Assembly: GCF_900114115.1 (NCBI RefSeq)
Contig: NZ_FORX01000003.1
Location: forward strand, 62,001-126,000
Direction of reading: 5' to 3'
Length of the DNA stretch: 64,000 nt
Source of the DNA: Desulfomicrobium apsheronum
GTDB lineage: Bacteria; Desulfobacterota; Desulfovibrionia; Desulfovibrionales; Desulfomicrobiaceae
The position numbers and the translations under genes are program-made. The notes under the pieces are model-generated. The model did no database searches. It was given only the letters and a program-made list of their open reading frames with translations, and was not told the DNA's origin. Shown here in pieces: positions 7,727 to 16,686 of the stretch (its first letter is position 1; each line of letters starts with the position of its first letter).

Positions 7727-8431
7727 TTATTCCAGGATGATTTCAACCTTCTGCCCAGGCACATTGCCCTTGAGCTCGGTCAAAAGTCCGCGAATGGTTC
7801 CCGTGACCAGCCTGTCCAGAAAAGGATTCAGTGCCAGACGCCTGCCTCCAATCCGGATGCAGAGTTTGGCGTGCATGGCCACGCAGAAATCCGCGTCGGC
7901 CTTGCCGGTCACGATTTCCCGCGCCAGTGCGAGGCAGGACTCCCTGCCGCATGCTCCGCAATCAAGCCCGGGCAGGGAAAAGGCCCGGCTGTCGGCCAGT
8001 GTGGCCAGGTCCGCCACGGAGTCGGCCTTGCGCACTCCGGGCAATGCTCCGGTTCCCCAGGAAGCCAGGGCCAGGCCATTGTCCAGCATGGACTCGTCTT
8101 CCCCGGAGCCAAGGGCCACGATCCGGGGCAGCCAGGTCAGGGACTTGCCGCCCTCGACCAGCACGATGTCCGCATCCAGCAGAGGCAAAATGTCCTGCAG
8201 CTGCCGCGCCGAATTCCAGAGCAAGGTAGTGGTCCTGGGACCGATGCCTGCAACGCTGACGCACTCCTGCGCAAAACGGGACGTATCCGTGCCATCGAGA
8301 TCCAGCCCGTGATGGGTGAACTTGACCGCCGCCACTCTTCGTCCCCGCGCCGTCAATTCACGGGCCAGGTCGAGCACAAGAGTGGTCTTACCCGATTTCT
8401 TGAAACCCACCACTGAAACAGCCTTGAACAT
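7727..8431 (-). CDS. MobB-like molybdopterin-guanine dinucleotide synthesis GTPase fused to a 4Fe-4S domain
   Basis: MobB proteins help attach GMP to molybdopterin during bis-MGD cofactor synthesis. Residues 1-130 show the P-loop GFKKSGKTT (9-17), the family HH motif in KFTHHGLDLDG, DTSRF and LVEGGK. The C-terminal part carries Cys158, Cys161, Cys166 and Cys183 in the CxxCxxxxC...C spacing of the RnfB-type Fe-S domain, followed by about 50 residues of unknown role. The start is backed by GGAGGGG four bases upstream. It heads the minus-strand operon and is divergent from hisS. The role of the cluster is not known; a delivery or sensing role for reduced cofactor enzymes is speculation. Confidence 0.85.
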   Translation of the reverse strand: MFKAVSVVGFKKSGKTTLVLDLARELTARGRRVAAVKFTHHGLDLDGTDTSRFAQECVSVAGIGPRTTTLLWNSARQLQDILPLLDADIVLVEGGKSLTWLPRIVALGSGEDESMLDNGLALASWGTGALPGVRKADSVADLATLADSRAFSLPGLDCGACGRESCLALAREIVTGKADADFCVAMHAKLCIRIGGRRLALNPFLDRLVTGTIRGLLTELKGNVPGQKVEIILE

Positions 8432-8578
8432 TGCCCCTCCGTCTTTGACAATCCTTCGTTCATCAATTACCCAATTCAATTTTCCCATGCGCATCGCCGC
8501 AAGTCCCGCCCCATCGCAAACGGAGCCTGGCTCAAGGCGCGCATCCCCCATCCCATTCGTCAAGGACAGATATTTTCT

Positions 8579-9832
8579 ATGTCTAAAATTCAGAAAATTA
8601 AAGGCTTTTCTGACCTCTTCTGCCCGGAGAGCACGGTCCACACCCTGATGGAAAACCTGGCCCGCCAGGTTTTCGCCACATACGGTTGCCAGGAAGTGCG
8701 CGTGCCCATCCTGGAGAAAACAGAGCTTTTCGCCCGCTCCATCGGCGAAGAAACCGATGTCGTACAAAAGGAAATGTACACCTTCGCCGACCGCAAGGGA
8801 CGCTCCCTGACCATGCGCCCCGAAGCCACGGCCGGAGTGTTGCGCGCCTTCATCGAATCCGGCCAGTGCGGGTCCGAAGGCACGACCAAGCTTTTTGCCT
8901 GCGGCCCCATGTTCCGTTACGAGCGCCCGCAGAAAGGCCGCCTGCGCCAGTTCCATCAGCTCGACGTCGAGGTTTTGGGCACGGACGCGCCCCAGGCCGA
9001 CGCCGAAGTCGTGCTCATGCTCTGGACCTTCCTGTGCAAGCTGGGCCTGAAAAATCTTTCCCTGGAGCTCAACTCCCTGGGCTGCCCCGAGTGCCGGCCG
9101 GTCTTCCACCAGCGCCTGCGGGACTTCCTGGCCGGAGTTGACCAGTCCAAGCTGTGCGAGGACTGCAAGCGCCGCAGTGAAACCAACCCCCTGCGCGTCC
9201 TGGACTGCAAGGTCCCGGCCTGCAAGGAACTGGTCGAAGGCGCCCCCAGCATCGCCGACTCCCTGTGCCCCGGATGCGACGAACATTTCGCCCAGGTGCG
9301 CGACATCCTGGACAGCGCCGCCCTGCCCTACCGCCTGAACGAACGACTGGTGCGGGGCCTGGACTACTACCAGCGCACCACCTTCGAAGTCGTCTCCGGC
9401 GAGATCGGCGCCCAGACCGCCGTGGCCGGCGGAGGCCGTTACGACGGACTGATCAAGCAGCTCGGCGGCCCCGACCTGCCGGGCATCGGATTCGCCTGCG
9501 GCATGGAACGTCTGGCCCTGCTTTACGGCCAGGCCCAAATCCCGGCCCCGGACTTCTACCTGGCGGTGCTCGACTCCCGTGCACTGAACACGGCCCTGCT
9601 TCTGGCCCAGCGCATGCGCGAGCGGGGCTTCGCCGGAGAGGTATCCTTCGAGGCGCGCAGCATCAAGGCCCAGATGCGCCAGGCCAACAAGCTCGGCGTC
9701 AAGACCTGCCTCATCCTTGGACAGGACGAAATGGAGAAAGGACAGATCGTGGTCAAGGACATGGCCACGGGCGTGCAGAAGAATATCGGCCAGGATGACC
9801 TGGAGCAGGCCCTGGGTTTTCGCAAGCCCTAG
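8579..9832 (+). CDS. hisS: Histidyl-tRNA synthetase
   Basis: Charges tRNA-His with histidine. The 417-residue class II synthetase has motif 1 around [16 protein letters not shown], motif 2 with [16 protein letters not shown], and the histidine-binding signature [14 protein letters not shown]; the C-terminal anticodon domain begins near 320. Length is normal. It opens a plus-strand run, hisS-aspS-def-fmt-DUF116-rsmB, all within 50 bases of each other or overlapping, which suggests one translation-related operon. The ribosome-binding site is weak (AAGGA 12 bases before ATG). Confidence 0.97.
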   Translation: MSKIQKIKGFSDLFCPESTVHTLMENLARQVFATYGCQEVRVPILEKTELFARSIGEETDVVQKEMYTFADRKGRSLTMRPEATAGVLRAFIESGQCGSEGTTKLFACGPMFRYERPQKGRLRQFHQLDVEVLGTDAPQADAEVVLMLWTFLCKLGLKNLSLELNSLGCPECRPVFHQRLRDFLAGVDQSKLCEDCKRRSETNPLRVLDCKVPACKELVEGAPSIADSLCPGCDEHFAQVRDILDSAALPYRLNERLVRGLDYYQRTTFEVVSGEIGAQTAVAGGGRYDGLIKQLGGPDLPGIGFACGMERLALLYGQAQIPAPDFYLAVLDSRALNTALLLAQRMRERGFAGEVSFEARSIKAQMRQANKLGVKTCLILGQDEMEKGQIVVKDMATGVQKNIGQDDLEQALGFRKP

Positions 9833-9882
9833 GGCTTTACACACACAGTTTGCAGCTTATCGTACCCAAGCGAGGAACATAT

Positions 9883-11679
9883 ATGGATGACAGAAACACG
9901 GAACTCGGGATGGACTCCCTCGGCGACTGGCGCAGAACCCACACCTGCGCGGATCTCGGACCGGAAGAGCTGGGCCGGGAAACCTGCCTCATGGGCTGGG
10001 TACAGTACCGCCGCGACCACGGCGGACTGATTTTCATCGACCTGCGCGACCGCCACGGCCTGACCCAGGTTGTCTTCTCCCCCGAGGTCGCTCCCGAGGC
10101 GCACGCCCGCGCCCATGTGCTGCGCACGGAATTCGTGCTGGCCATCAAGGGCGTGGTCCGTGCACGCCCCGATGATATGGTCAATTCCAAGCTGGCCACG
10201 GGCGCCATCGAAGTCTACGTCACGGAGTTCAAGCTCCTGAACACGGCCAAGACTCCGCCCTTCCCCATTGAGGATCGCGTGGACGTCTCCGAGAACCTGC
10301 GCCTCAAGTACCGCTTTCTGGACCTGCGCCGCAAGGCCATGGCCGACAATCTCATCCTCAGGAGCCGCGTCTCCCAGTCCGTGCGACGCTATCTGGACGA
10401 GCTCGGCTTCCTTGAAATCGAGACCCCGGTCCTGACCAAGTCCACCCCCGAGGGCGCGCGCGACTTTCTGGTGCCGAGCCGCGTCAATCAGGGCCAATTC
10501 TATGCCCTGCCCCAGTCGCCCCAGCTCTTCAAGCAGCTCCTGATGTGCGGCGGGATGGACCGTTATTTCCAGATCGTCAAATGCTTCCGCGACGAAGACC
10601 TGCGCGCCGACCGCCAGCCCGAGTTCACCCAGATCGACATCGAGATGTCCTTTGTGGACGAAGAGCAGGTCATGGACATGGCCGAGGGCATGATCGCCCG
10701 CGTGCTGCGCGAGTCACTGGGCCAGGAGCTCGCCCTGCCCATCCCGCGCATGAAGTACGAGCAGGCCATGGCCGAATACGGCGTGGACAAGCCGGACATC
10801 CGCTTTGACCTGAAGCTCACCGACGTGACGGAAATCGTGCGCGGCTCGGAGTTCAAGCTCTTCGCCACGGCCGCCCTGATAAAAGCCCTGCCCGTCTCCG
10901 GCGGCGCCGAGCTTTCGCGCAAGGAGATCGACGACTACACCGAGTTCGTCAAGATCTACGGCGCCCAGGGCCTGGCCTGGATCAAGATCAAGGAGGACGG
11001 CTGGCAGTCCCCCATCGCCAAGTTCCTGAGCGATGCCGAACGGGCCGGACTGACCGAGGCCCTGGGCCTCAAGCCCGGCGACATCGTCTTCTTTCAGGCG
11101 GGTGCCCCGGACATGGTCAACAGCGCGCTCGGCAACCTGCGCCTAAGGCTCGGCGAGCGCTTCAGCCTCATCCCCGAAGGAACCTTCGCGCCCTTGTGGG
11201 TCACGGATTTCCCGCTCCTGGAATGGGACCCCGAGGCAAAGCGCTGGGTGGCCATGCATCATCCCTTCACCGCCCCCAAGGACATGGACGCACTGGCCTC
11301 CGATCCGGGGTCGGCGGTCGCCCGGGCCTATGACCTCGTGCTCAACGGCACCGAGGTCGGCGGCGGCTCCATTCGCATCCACAACCCCGAGATCCAGCAG
11401 CAGATGTTTGCCGCGCTCGGCATTGATGCCGAGGAGGCCCAGGCCAAATTCGGATTTCTGCTCGACGCCCTGGTCTTCGGCGCCCCGCCCCACGGCGGTA
11501 TCGCCTTTGGCCTGGACCGTCTGATCATGCTCCTGACCGGAGCCAAGTCCATCCGCGACGTCATCGCCTTCCCCAAGACCCAAAAGGCGACCTGCCTCAT
11601 GACCGAGGCCCCGTCGGCGGTCGAAAATACACAGTTGCGCGACCTGGGCCTGCGCCTGAGAGAAAAGCCCAAAGAGTAA
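9883..11679 (+). CDS. aspS: Aspartyl-tRNA synthetase
   Basis: Charges tRNA-Asp (and possibly tRNA-Asn, as in many bacteria without AsnRS). The 598-residue protein has the N-terminal OB-fold, motif 2 [16 protein letters not shown], the bacterial GAD insertion domain and motif 3 [12 protein letters not shown]. The ATG at 9883 is preceded by GAGGA, while the longer in-frame start is a TTG without a site. It follows hisS by 50 bases. Discriminating versus non-discriminating type cannot be decided here. Confidence 0.97.
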   Translation: MDDRNTELGMDSLGDWRRTHTCADLGPEELGRETCLMGWVQYRRDHGGLIFIDLRDRHGLTQVVFSPEVAPEAHARAHVLRTEFVLAIKGVVRARPDDMVNSKLATGAIEVYVTEFKLLNTAKTPPFPIEDRVDVSENLRLKYRFLDLRRKAMADNLILRSRVSQSVRRYLDELGFLEIETPVLTKSTPEGARDFLVPSRVNQGQFYALPQSPQLFKQLLMCGGMDRYFQIVKCFRDEDLRADRQPEFTQIDIEMSFVDEEQVMDMAEGMIARVLRESLGQELALPIPRMKYEQAMAEYGVDKPDIRFDLKLTDVTEIVRGSEFKLFATAALIKALPVSGGAELSRKEIDDYTEFVKIYGAQGLAWIKIKEDGWQSPIAKFLSDAERAGLTEALGLKPGDIVFFQAGAPDMVNSALGNLRLRLGERFSLIPEGTFAPLWVTDFPLLEWDPEAKRWVAMHHPFTAPKDMDALASDPGSAVARAYDLVLNGTEVGGGSIRIHNPEIQQQMFAALGIDAEEAQAKFGFLLDALVFGAPPHGGIAFGLDRLIMLLTGAKSIRDVIAFPKTQKATCLMTEAPSAVENTQLRDLGLRLREKPKE

Positions 11680-11684
11680 ACATC

Positions 11685-12197
11685 ATGTCGAGATCGATCA
11701 TTACCTATCCCCATCCAGTGCTGGCCAAAAAGGCCGCGCCAGTGACGGAGATCACGGACGAAATACGCGCCCTGGCCGCCGAGATGCTGGAAATCATGTA
11801 TAATGACAAAGGCATCGGGCTGGCGGCCCCGCAAGTGGCGGAGAGCATCCGCCTCATTACCGTGGACCTTAGCGGGCCGGACAAGCGCGAAGACCCGCTG
11901 GTCTTCGTCAACCCCGTCCTGTCGAACCTCGAAGGCTCGGTGGAATCCGAGGAAGGATGCCTGTCCGTCGTCGGCTACCGCACCACGGTGAAACGCGCCG
12001 AGCGCCTGCACCTTTCCGCCACGGACCTGGACGGCAACCCGGTGGAGATGGATGCGGACGACCTCATGGCCATTTGCCTGCAACACGAAGTGGATCACCT
12101 CGATGGCGTGCTGTTCATCGACAAGATCAGCAAATTGAAACGCACCCTGTATGAAAGAAAGCTCAAAAAATGGCTGAAAGAGAAAAACGAAGATTGA
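11685..12197 (+). CDS. def: Peptide deformylase
   Basis: Removes the N-formyl group from nascent proteins. The 170-residue protein has all three metal-site motifs: GIGLAAPQ (43-50), EGCLSV (90-95, metal ligand Cys92) and QHEVDHLDG (133-141, ligands His134 and His138, catalytic Glu135). The EGCLSV/GIGLAAPQ set is that of type I enzymes. It begins five bases after aspS and its end overlaps fmt, the gene for the opposing formylation step. Confidence 0.97.
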   Translation: MSRSIITYPHPVLAKKAAPVTEITDEIRALAAEMLEIMYNDKGIGLAAPQVAESIRLITVDLSGPDKREDPLVFVNPVLSNLEGSVESEEGCLSVVGYRTTVKRAERLHLSATDLDGNPVEMDADDLMAICLQHEVDHLDGVLFIDKISKLKRTLYERKLKKWLKEKNED

Positions 12198-13174
12198 AAG
12201 TGGTGTTCATGGGCACGCCGGATTTCGCGGCCGCGTCCCTGAAACATCTCCTTGACTGGGGCGGCTGCGACGTCGTTGGAGTCTACTGTCAGCCCGACCG
12301 CCCCTGCGGCCGGGGGCAGATCTGCACGCCCCCACCCGTCAAGCTGCTGGCCATGGAGTCGCGGCTCCCCGTATTCCAGCCACTGAACTTCAAGGAGCAG
12401 GCGGACGTGGACCAGCTCGCGGCCCTTGAGCCCGACCTCCTGCTCGTCGCGGCCTACGGACTGATCCTGCCCCGCACGGTACTTGAGATCCCAAGGCTCG
12501 GCGCCATCAACGTGCACGCCTCCCTGTTGCCCGAGTACCGGGGCGCGGCCCCCATCCAGCGTGCCATCATGGACGGACGGCCCGTGACGGGCATCACCAT
12601 CATGCAGATGGAGGCAGGCCTCGACACCGGCGACATCCTGCTGCAGCGCAGCCGCGCCATAGGCATCATGGACACGGCCCAGACCCTGCACGACGAACTG
12701 GCCGAGATGGGCGGCAAGCTTCTTGTCGACGCTCTGGAAAAGATGGATCAGGGACGCCTCGTGCGCATCCCCCAGGACCACGCCCGGGCCTCCTATGCGG
12801 CGAAGCTTACCAAGGAAGAGGGGCGCATCGACTGGAACCGGCCCGTGCTGGACGTGCACAACCGCATCCGCGGCCTTTTCCCCTGGCCCGGCTCCTGGTT
12901 CGACTGGGACGGCATGCCCGGCAAGACCCTGCGCCTGACCGTGCACCCGGGAACTATCGGCGACCCGCTGCCCGAAGGCGTGCAGCCTGGTGAAATCCAC
13001 GGCGTGGCCGACGACAGCGTGCTCATCGCCTGCGCCGACCGTCTGTATGCAGTGCCGGTCATCAAGCCTGCAAACAGCAAGCCCCTGCGGGGCCGGGAGT
13101 TCTACTGCGGCTACCTGAGCCGCTGCTCCGGCGACCATCTGCTCAAACCCGAACCAACCTGCCCGGGCGAATAA
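12170..13174 (+). CDS. fmt: Methionyl-tRNA formyltransferase
   Basis: Transfers a formyl group from 10-formyl-THF to initiator Met-tRNA. The protein has the N-terminal formyltransferase fold with VVFMGTPDFAA and the catalytic block INVHASLLPEYRGAAP, where Asn, His and a later Asp form the active site, and a C-terminal OB-like domain. The ATG at 12170 overlaps def by 28 bases and gives 334 residues. A TTG at 12194 overlapping the def stop as TTGA would give a product eight residues shorter, closer in start to known Fmt proteins; neither has a strong ribosome-binding site. Confidence 0.95.
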   Translation: MAEREKRRLKVVFMGTPDFAAASLKHLLDWGGCDVVGVYCQPDRPCGRGQICTPPPVKLLAMESRLPVFQPLNFKEQADVDQLAALEPDLLLVAAYGLILPRTVLEIPRLGAINVHASLLPEYRGAAPIQRAIMDGRPVTGITIMQMEAGLDTGDILLQRSRAIGIMDTAQTLHDELAEMGGKLLVDALEKMDQGRLVRIPQDHARASYAAKLTKEEGRIDWNRPVLDVHNRIRGLFPWPGSWFDWDGMPGKTLRLTVHPGTIGDPLPEGVQPGEIHGVADDSVLIACADRLYAVPVIKPANSKPLRGREFYCGYLSRCSGDHLLKPEPTCPGE

Positions 13175-13178
13175 TTCC

Positions 13179-13985
13179 ATGGCCAGTCCCAAGAGCGCCA
13201 AAACAAGAAGCCCATTGGAACAGGAGATCCGGGATTCCTTTAAGACCCGCAAGCGTGTCTTCATCGGTCTGATCACTGGCTCTTCGGTGCTGATCTGCCT
13301 CTTTTTGGCCATGGTCTGGTTCATCCCCTTTGTCGGGCTGACCACCATCCATCCCGCCGCACCCTGGGTTTTCGGCTTCATCACCGTCGCCCTGATCCTG
13401 GCCATAGGCTGGGCGGCCCTGGCCCTGGTCCTGAACATCCTGCTCGGCCGCCCCGTGCTCTTCGCCAAGCGCCTGCGCGGCATCACGGTCAAGCTCTTCC
13501 TGCCGCTCATGACCCTGCTGGGACGTGCGGTGGGCATCCCGAAACAGACGGTGCGGGCCTCCTTCATCAAGGTTAACAACGAGCTGGTCCGGGGCGAAGG
13601 GCACCGCTACCCCGCCGACAGACTTCTGCTGCTCATGCCCCACTGCATCCAGAACAGCCGCTGCAAGTATCGGCTGACCTACGACATCGACAACTGCAAG
13701 CGCTGCGGCGAATGCGCCCTGGCGGGCTTGCTGAACCTGCGCGACAAATACGGCATCAAGCTTGCCGTGGCCACGGGCGGGACCATCGCACGGCGCATCG
13801 TGGTTCAGCATCGGCCCAAGCTCATCATCGCAGTGGCCTGCGAGCGCGACCTGGCCAGCGGCATCCAGGACACCCACCCGCTACCCGTTTACGGCATCCT
13901 GAACTCCCGCCCCTTCGGCCCCTGCCTGGATACCGACGTCGCCCTGGACAAGGTCGAGTGGGCCATCAAAGAATTTCTGGCATGA
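13179..13985 (+). CDS. DUF116-family membrane protein with cysteine cluster
   Basis: A 268-residue protein of unknown function with two transmembrane segments near residues 27-50 and 62-88, then a soluble part with LMPHCIQNSRCKYR and DNCKRCGECAL, four to five cysteines suited to an Fe-S cluster or zinc. This pattern is that of DUF116, which is common in anaerobes and often found beside rsmB or fmt, as here. The gene begins four bases after fmt and its TGA overlaps the next ATG. A role in protein synthesis or redox sensing has not been shown; the neighbourhood only suggests a link to translation. Confidence 0.85.
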   Translation: MASPKSAKTRSPLEQEIRDSFKTRKRVFIGLITGSSVLICLFLAMVWFIPFVGLTTIHPAAPWVFGFITVALILAIGWAALALVLNILLGRPVLFAKRLRGITVKLFLPLMTLLGRAVGIPKQTVRASFIKVNNELVRGEGHRYPADRLLLLMPHCIQNSRCKYRLTYDIDNCKRCGECALAGLLNLRDKYGIKLAVATGGTIARRIVVQHRPKLIIAVACERDLASGIQDTHPLPVYGILNSRPFGPCLDTDVALDKVEWAIKEFLA

Positions 13986-15259
13986 GCACGCCCTCGGCCC
14001 GCCGCCTGGCCATGGACATCCTGCGCCGCACCCTGGACAACAACCAGGATCTGCAGGCCGCCGTGGACGACGTACTGTCCGCGGCGGCCGCGTCCCCACA
14101 GGACAAGGGCCTGGCCACGGAACTGGCCTACGGCTATCTGCGCATGCGCGGACGCATAGATTTTCTTCTCTCCCAGTTGCTAAAAAACCCGGTCCAGACC
14201 TCTCCCGTCATGAAACGCATTCTCGGAGTGGCGATGTACGAGCTCCTTTTCCTGAGCCGCATCCCCGATTACGCGACCCTGGACTGGGCCGTGACCCTGG
14301 TGCGCGAGCGACTGAACCAGACCATGGGCAAAGTTGCCAATGGCGTGCTGCGAAGTCTTCTGCGCCTTGGGCTGGCCGTGCGCTTCGAGGATTATTACCA
14401 GACCAAGACCGCCGGTCACGACCAGTTCCTTTCCGCCTGGTATTCCTGCCCGAAGTGGCTGGTGCGTATGTGGCTGAACAGTTACGGCAAGGAGCGGACC
14501 CAGGCCTTCCTGCAGGCAACGCTCACCGCCCCGCCGCTGGGAGTCAGAATCAACCGCGGGCACGCCCGGGCGGAAGAGCTGCGAAGCAATCTGCAGCCTC
14601 TGAAACTGGATTCCTCGAATTGGGGATTTGCCGTGACGCAGTGGCCGGAATTCCTGCAACAGGCAGTTAGCGAGGGGGCGGCGACCCGTCAGAGCCTTGC
14701 CGCACAAAAAATCATGGACTTCCTTGGCGTTGACCATTGGCCGTCCCCCGTGCTCGACGCCTGCGCCGGTCGCGGCGGCAAGACGTACCTGGTGGCCGAA
14801 CGGGGCAAAAGCGTCTGGGCGTCGGATGTCAATGTCTTTCGTCTGAGGCAGCTAAAGGCCGAAGGCGCGCGGCTTGGCTTTGACATCCCGGCATTCCGGA
14901 CCCAGGGGCAAGGCCCATATCCCCTGCGGCAGATGCCCCGCACCGTGTTTCTCGATGTGCCCTGCTCGGGCCTTGGCGTTCTCTCCCGGCGGCCCGACAT
15001 CAAGTGGAAGCGTACCGCATCCGATTGTGCAGGGCTGGTCGCCCTGCAGGGAGAAATTCTGAGGGCTGCGGGCGATATCATCACGTCGGGAGGATGCCTG
15101 GTCTACGTGACCTGCACGCTCAATCCCGAAGAAAACGAGAAGCAGATCGAACGTTTCACCCGCGACAACCCCGCTTTCACCTGCCTGCGCCAATCGACAA
15201 GCGATCCAGCGGAAGGATTGGGTGAATTTTTCTACGGCGCGGTCCTGCGTAAAAGCTGA
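13982..15259 (+). CDS. rsmB: 16S rRNA (cytosine-C5)-methyltransferase, RsmB family
   Basis: Methylates a cytosine of 16S rRNA using SAM. The 425-residue protein has an N-terminal NusB-like RNA-binding domain (about 1-140) and a C-terminal Rossmann methyltransferase with LDACAGRGGKTYL (SAM loop), DVPCSGLGVLSRRPD and VTCTLNPEENE; the Cys residues of PCSG and TC are the pair used by m5C RNA methyltransferases. The ATG overlaps the previous stop as ATGA. Assignment to the exact rRNA base rests on family resemblance. Confidence 0.88.
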   Translation: MSTPSARRLAMDILRRTLDNNQDLQAAVDDVLSAAAASPQDKGLATELAYGYLRMRGRIDFLLSQLLKNPVQTSPVMKRILGVAMYELLFLSRIPDYATLDWAVTLVRERLNQTMGKVANGVLRSLLRLGLAVRFEDYYQTKTAGHDQFLSAWYSCPKWLVRMWLNSYGKERTQAFLQATLTAPPLGVRINRGHARAEELRSNLQPLKLDSSNWGFAVTQWPEFLQQAVSEGAATRQSLAAQKIMDFLGVDHWPSPVLDACAGRGGKTYLVAERGKSVWASDVNVFRLRQLKAEGARLGFDIPAFRTQGQGPYPLRQMPRTVFLDVPCSGLGVLSRRPDIKWKRTASDCAGLVALQGEILRAAGDIITSGGCLVYVTCTLNPEENEKQIERFTRDNPAFTCLRQSTSDPAEGLGEFFYGAVLRKS

Positions 15260-15323
15260 AAAAGGCCGCCCCCGCATCTTCGCTCAAGGCAAAAGGCGCG
15301 GACAAAGAGACCTCTCCGCCATG

Positions 15324-15572
15324 CTACTCCGGCTTTCTGGCCCGCCGATGGAACTCCTTGACCAGAATCTTTTCCAGACATTCTCGGCAAATATCGGTGT
15401 TGTTGCTGTTCTGGAGCTTCATCTCGATGACCGGATTCATCTTTCCGAGCTGCCCGCCGAGGCGAGTCAGATTGGCTGGGTCCTCAATGACCAGGGTGTA
15501 GCGTTCCTCGTAGATTCCATCCTTGAGGCCCTGGATTTCCACACTGCAGATGTCGCAGAATCTCTTGATCAT
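15324..15572 (-). CDS. Small protein with two CxxC pairs, zinc-ribbon-like
   Basis: An 82-residue protein with CDIC at residues 6-9 and CREC near 62-65, suited to one zinc ion between an N- and a C-terminal knuckle. The middle is predicted beta-rich. An excellent ribosome-binding site (AAGGAGG, about seven bases before ATG) shows the gene is real. It stands alone, pointing against rsmB. I do not recognise a family; related small proteins of sulfate reducers are annotated as hypothetical. Confidence 0.7.
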   Translation of the reverse strand: MIKRFCDICSVEIQGLKDGIYEERYTLVIEDPANLTRLGGQLGKMNPVIEMKLQNSNNTDICRECLEKILVKEFHRRARKPE

Positions 15573-15622
15573 CCCTTCCCTCCTTGGGTGATGCCTCGTT
15601 AACGGGCGACGCGCTCAGTAAG

Positions 15623-15748
15623 GCATGGATCCCCGCCTTCGCGGGGATGACGTCACGATATGCGGTCATGCCTTTTCCCACAGATGGGCAAGCGGCTGAC
15701 GTAACGCAGGTCACCCATGTCATTCCCGCGAAGGCGGGAATCCATGCA
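15623..15748. repeat. Pair of inverted palindromic repeats (REP/MITE-like)
   Basis: Near-identical units of about 28 bases, GCATGGATCCCCGCCTTCGC and onward at 15623 and its complement ending at 15748, face each other about 70 bases apart. Each unit is itself a stem with CCCCGC/GCGGGG-type arms. Such CATGGATNCCCGCCTTCGCG units are dispersed repeats in many proteobacteria. It lies in the gap between the zinc-ribbon-like gene and pyrD and may also act as a terminator. Confidence 0.75.
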
Positions 15749-15775
15749 TTTCTCTGAGTACTCCTCTGCAACCGC

Positions 15776-16684
15776 TCAAACCTGAAGCGTCCCCCGATAG
15801 TCATCCCACGACGTTATCCCCAGGGACTCGGCCAGTACCCGCACTTCTTCAACCAGGCGGAAGGCGTTGTCGGGGCGCATGAAATTGTAGGTGCCGATCT
15901 GCACCGCATGCGCGCCGACCAGGATGAATTCCAGCACATCCTCGGCGCTGGTGATTCCGCCCATGCCGATGATCGGCACATCCACGGCCTGCGCCACCTG
16001 ATGGACCATGCGCAGAGCCACAGGCTTGATGGCCGGGCCGGACAGCCCCCCGACCACGTTGGCCAGACGGCTCCTGCGCGTACGGATGTCGACGGACATG
16101 CCCGAGAGAGTGTTTATGAGCGAGAGCATGTCCGCCCCCGCGTCCACGGCAGCCTTGGCGATGACCCGCACATCGGTCACGTTGGGGCTCAGCTTGACGA
16201 TGACCGGCTTGGATCCGGAGCGTTTCTTGACCGCGCCGACGACAGCCGCCGCCATGTGCGGATCCTGGCCGAACTGGACTCCGCCTTCGCGAACATTGGG
16301 GCACGAGATATTGACCTCAAGGGCCGCGATCTTGTCCTCGGTCGCAAAAATGCCAGCCAGCTCGCCGAAGTCCTCGGGGGTCTGGGCGTAGAGATTGGCA
16401 ATGAGCGTCGCCCCGGCCGGGATGTAGGGCAGTTTCTCCTTCAGGAATTTTTCCACGCCCACGTTCTGCAGGCCGATGGCATTGAGCATGCCACACGGAG
16501 TCTCGGCTATGCGCGGCATGGGATTGCCCGCGCGCGGAGCCAGGGAGATGCCCTTGAGGCAGATCGCGCCGATGGCGGACAGGTCGCCGTAACGCATGAA
16601 TTCAAGGCCGTACCCGAAGGTGCCGGATGCGGTGATAACTGGATTCTTGAGGGTCAGGGGGCCAAGCTGTACTTTCTGATCCAT
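15776..16684 (-). CDS. pyrD: Dihydroorotate dehydrogenase B, catalytic subunit
   Basis: Oxidises dihydroorotate to orotate with FMN in pyrimidine synthesis. The 302-residue class 1B enzyme has TASGTFGYG, EVNISCPNVREGG with the cysteine that serves as the base, KLSPNVTD, and FMN-phosphate-binding GMGGI. The start MDQKVQLGPL is the correct length for the family; a longer frame reads into pyrK. It lies two bases after pyrK, whose product passes the electrons to NAD+. Confidence 0.96.
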   Translation of the reverse strand: MDQKVQLGPLTLKNPVITASGTFGYGLEFMRYGDLSAIGAICLKGISLAPRAGNPMPRIAETPCGMLNAIGLQNVGVEKFLKEKLPYIPAGATLIANLYAQTPEDFGELAGIFATEDKIAALEVNISCPNVREGGVQFGQDPHMAAAVVGAVKKRSGSKPVIVKLSPNVTDVRVIAKAAVDAGADMLSLINTLSGMSVDIRTRRSRLANVVGGLSGPAIKPVALRMVHQVAQAVDVPIIGMGGITSAEDVLEFILVGAHAVQIGTYNFMRPDNAFRLVEEVRVLAESLGITSWDDYRGTLQV

Positions 16685-16686
16685 GA

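Noticed and set aside
7727-9844. Very long minus-strand frame through hisS
   Set aside because: Its left third is the real mobB-like gene; the rest is antisense to hisS, with composition typical of a shadow frame in GC-rich DNA.
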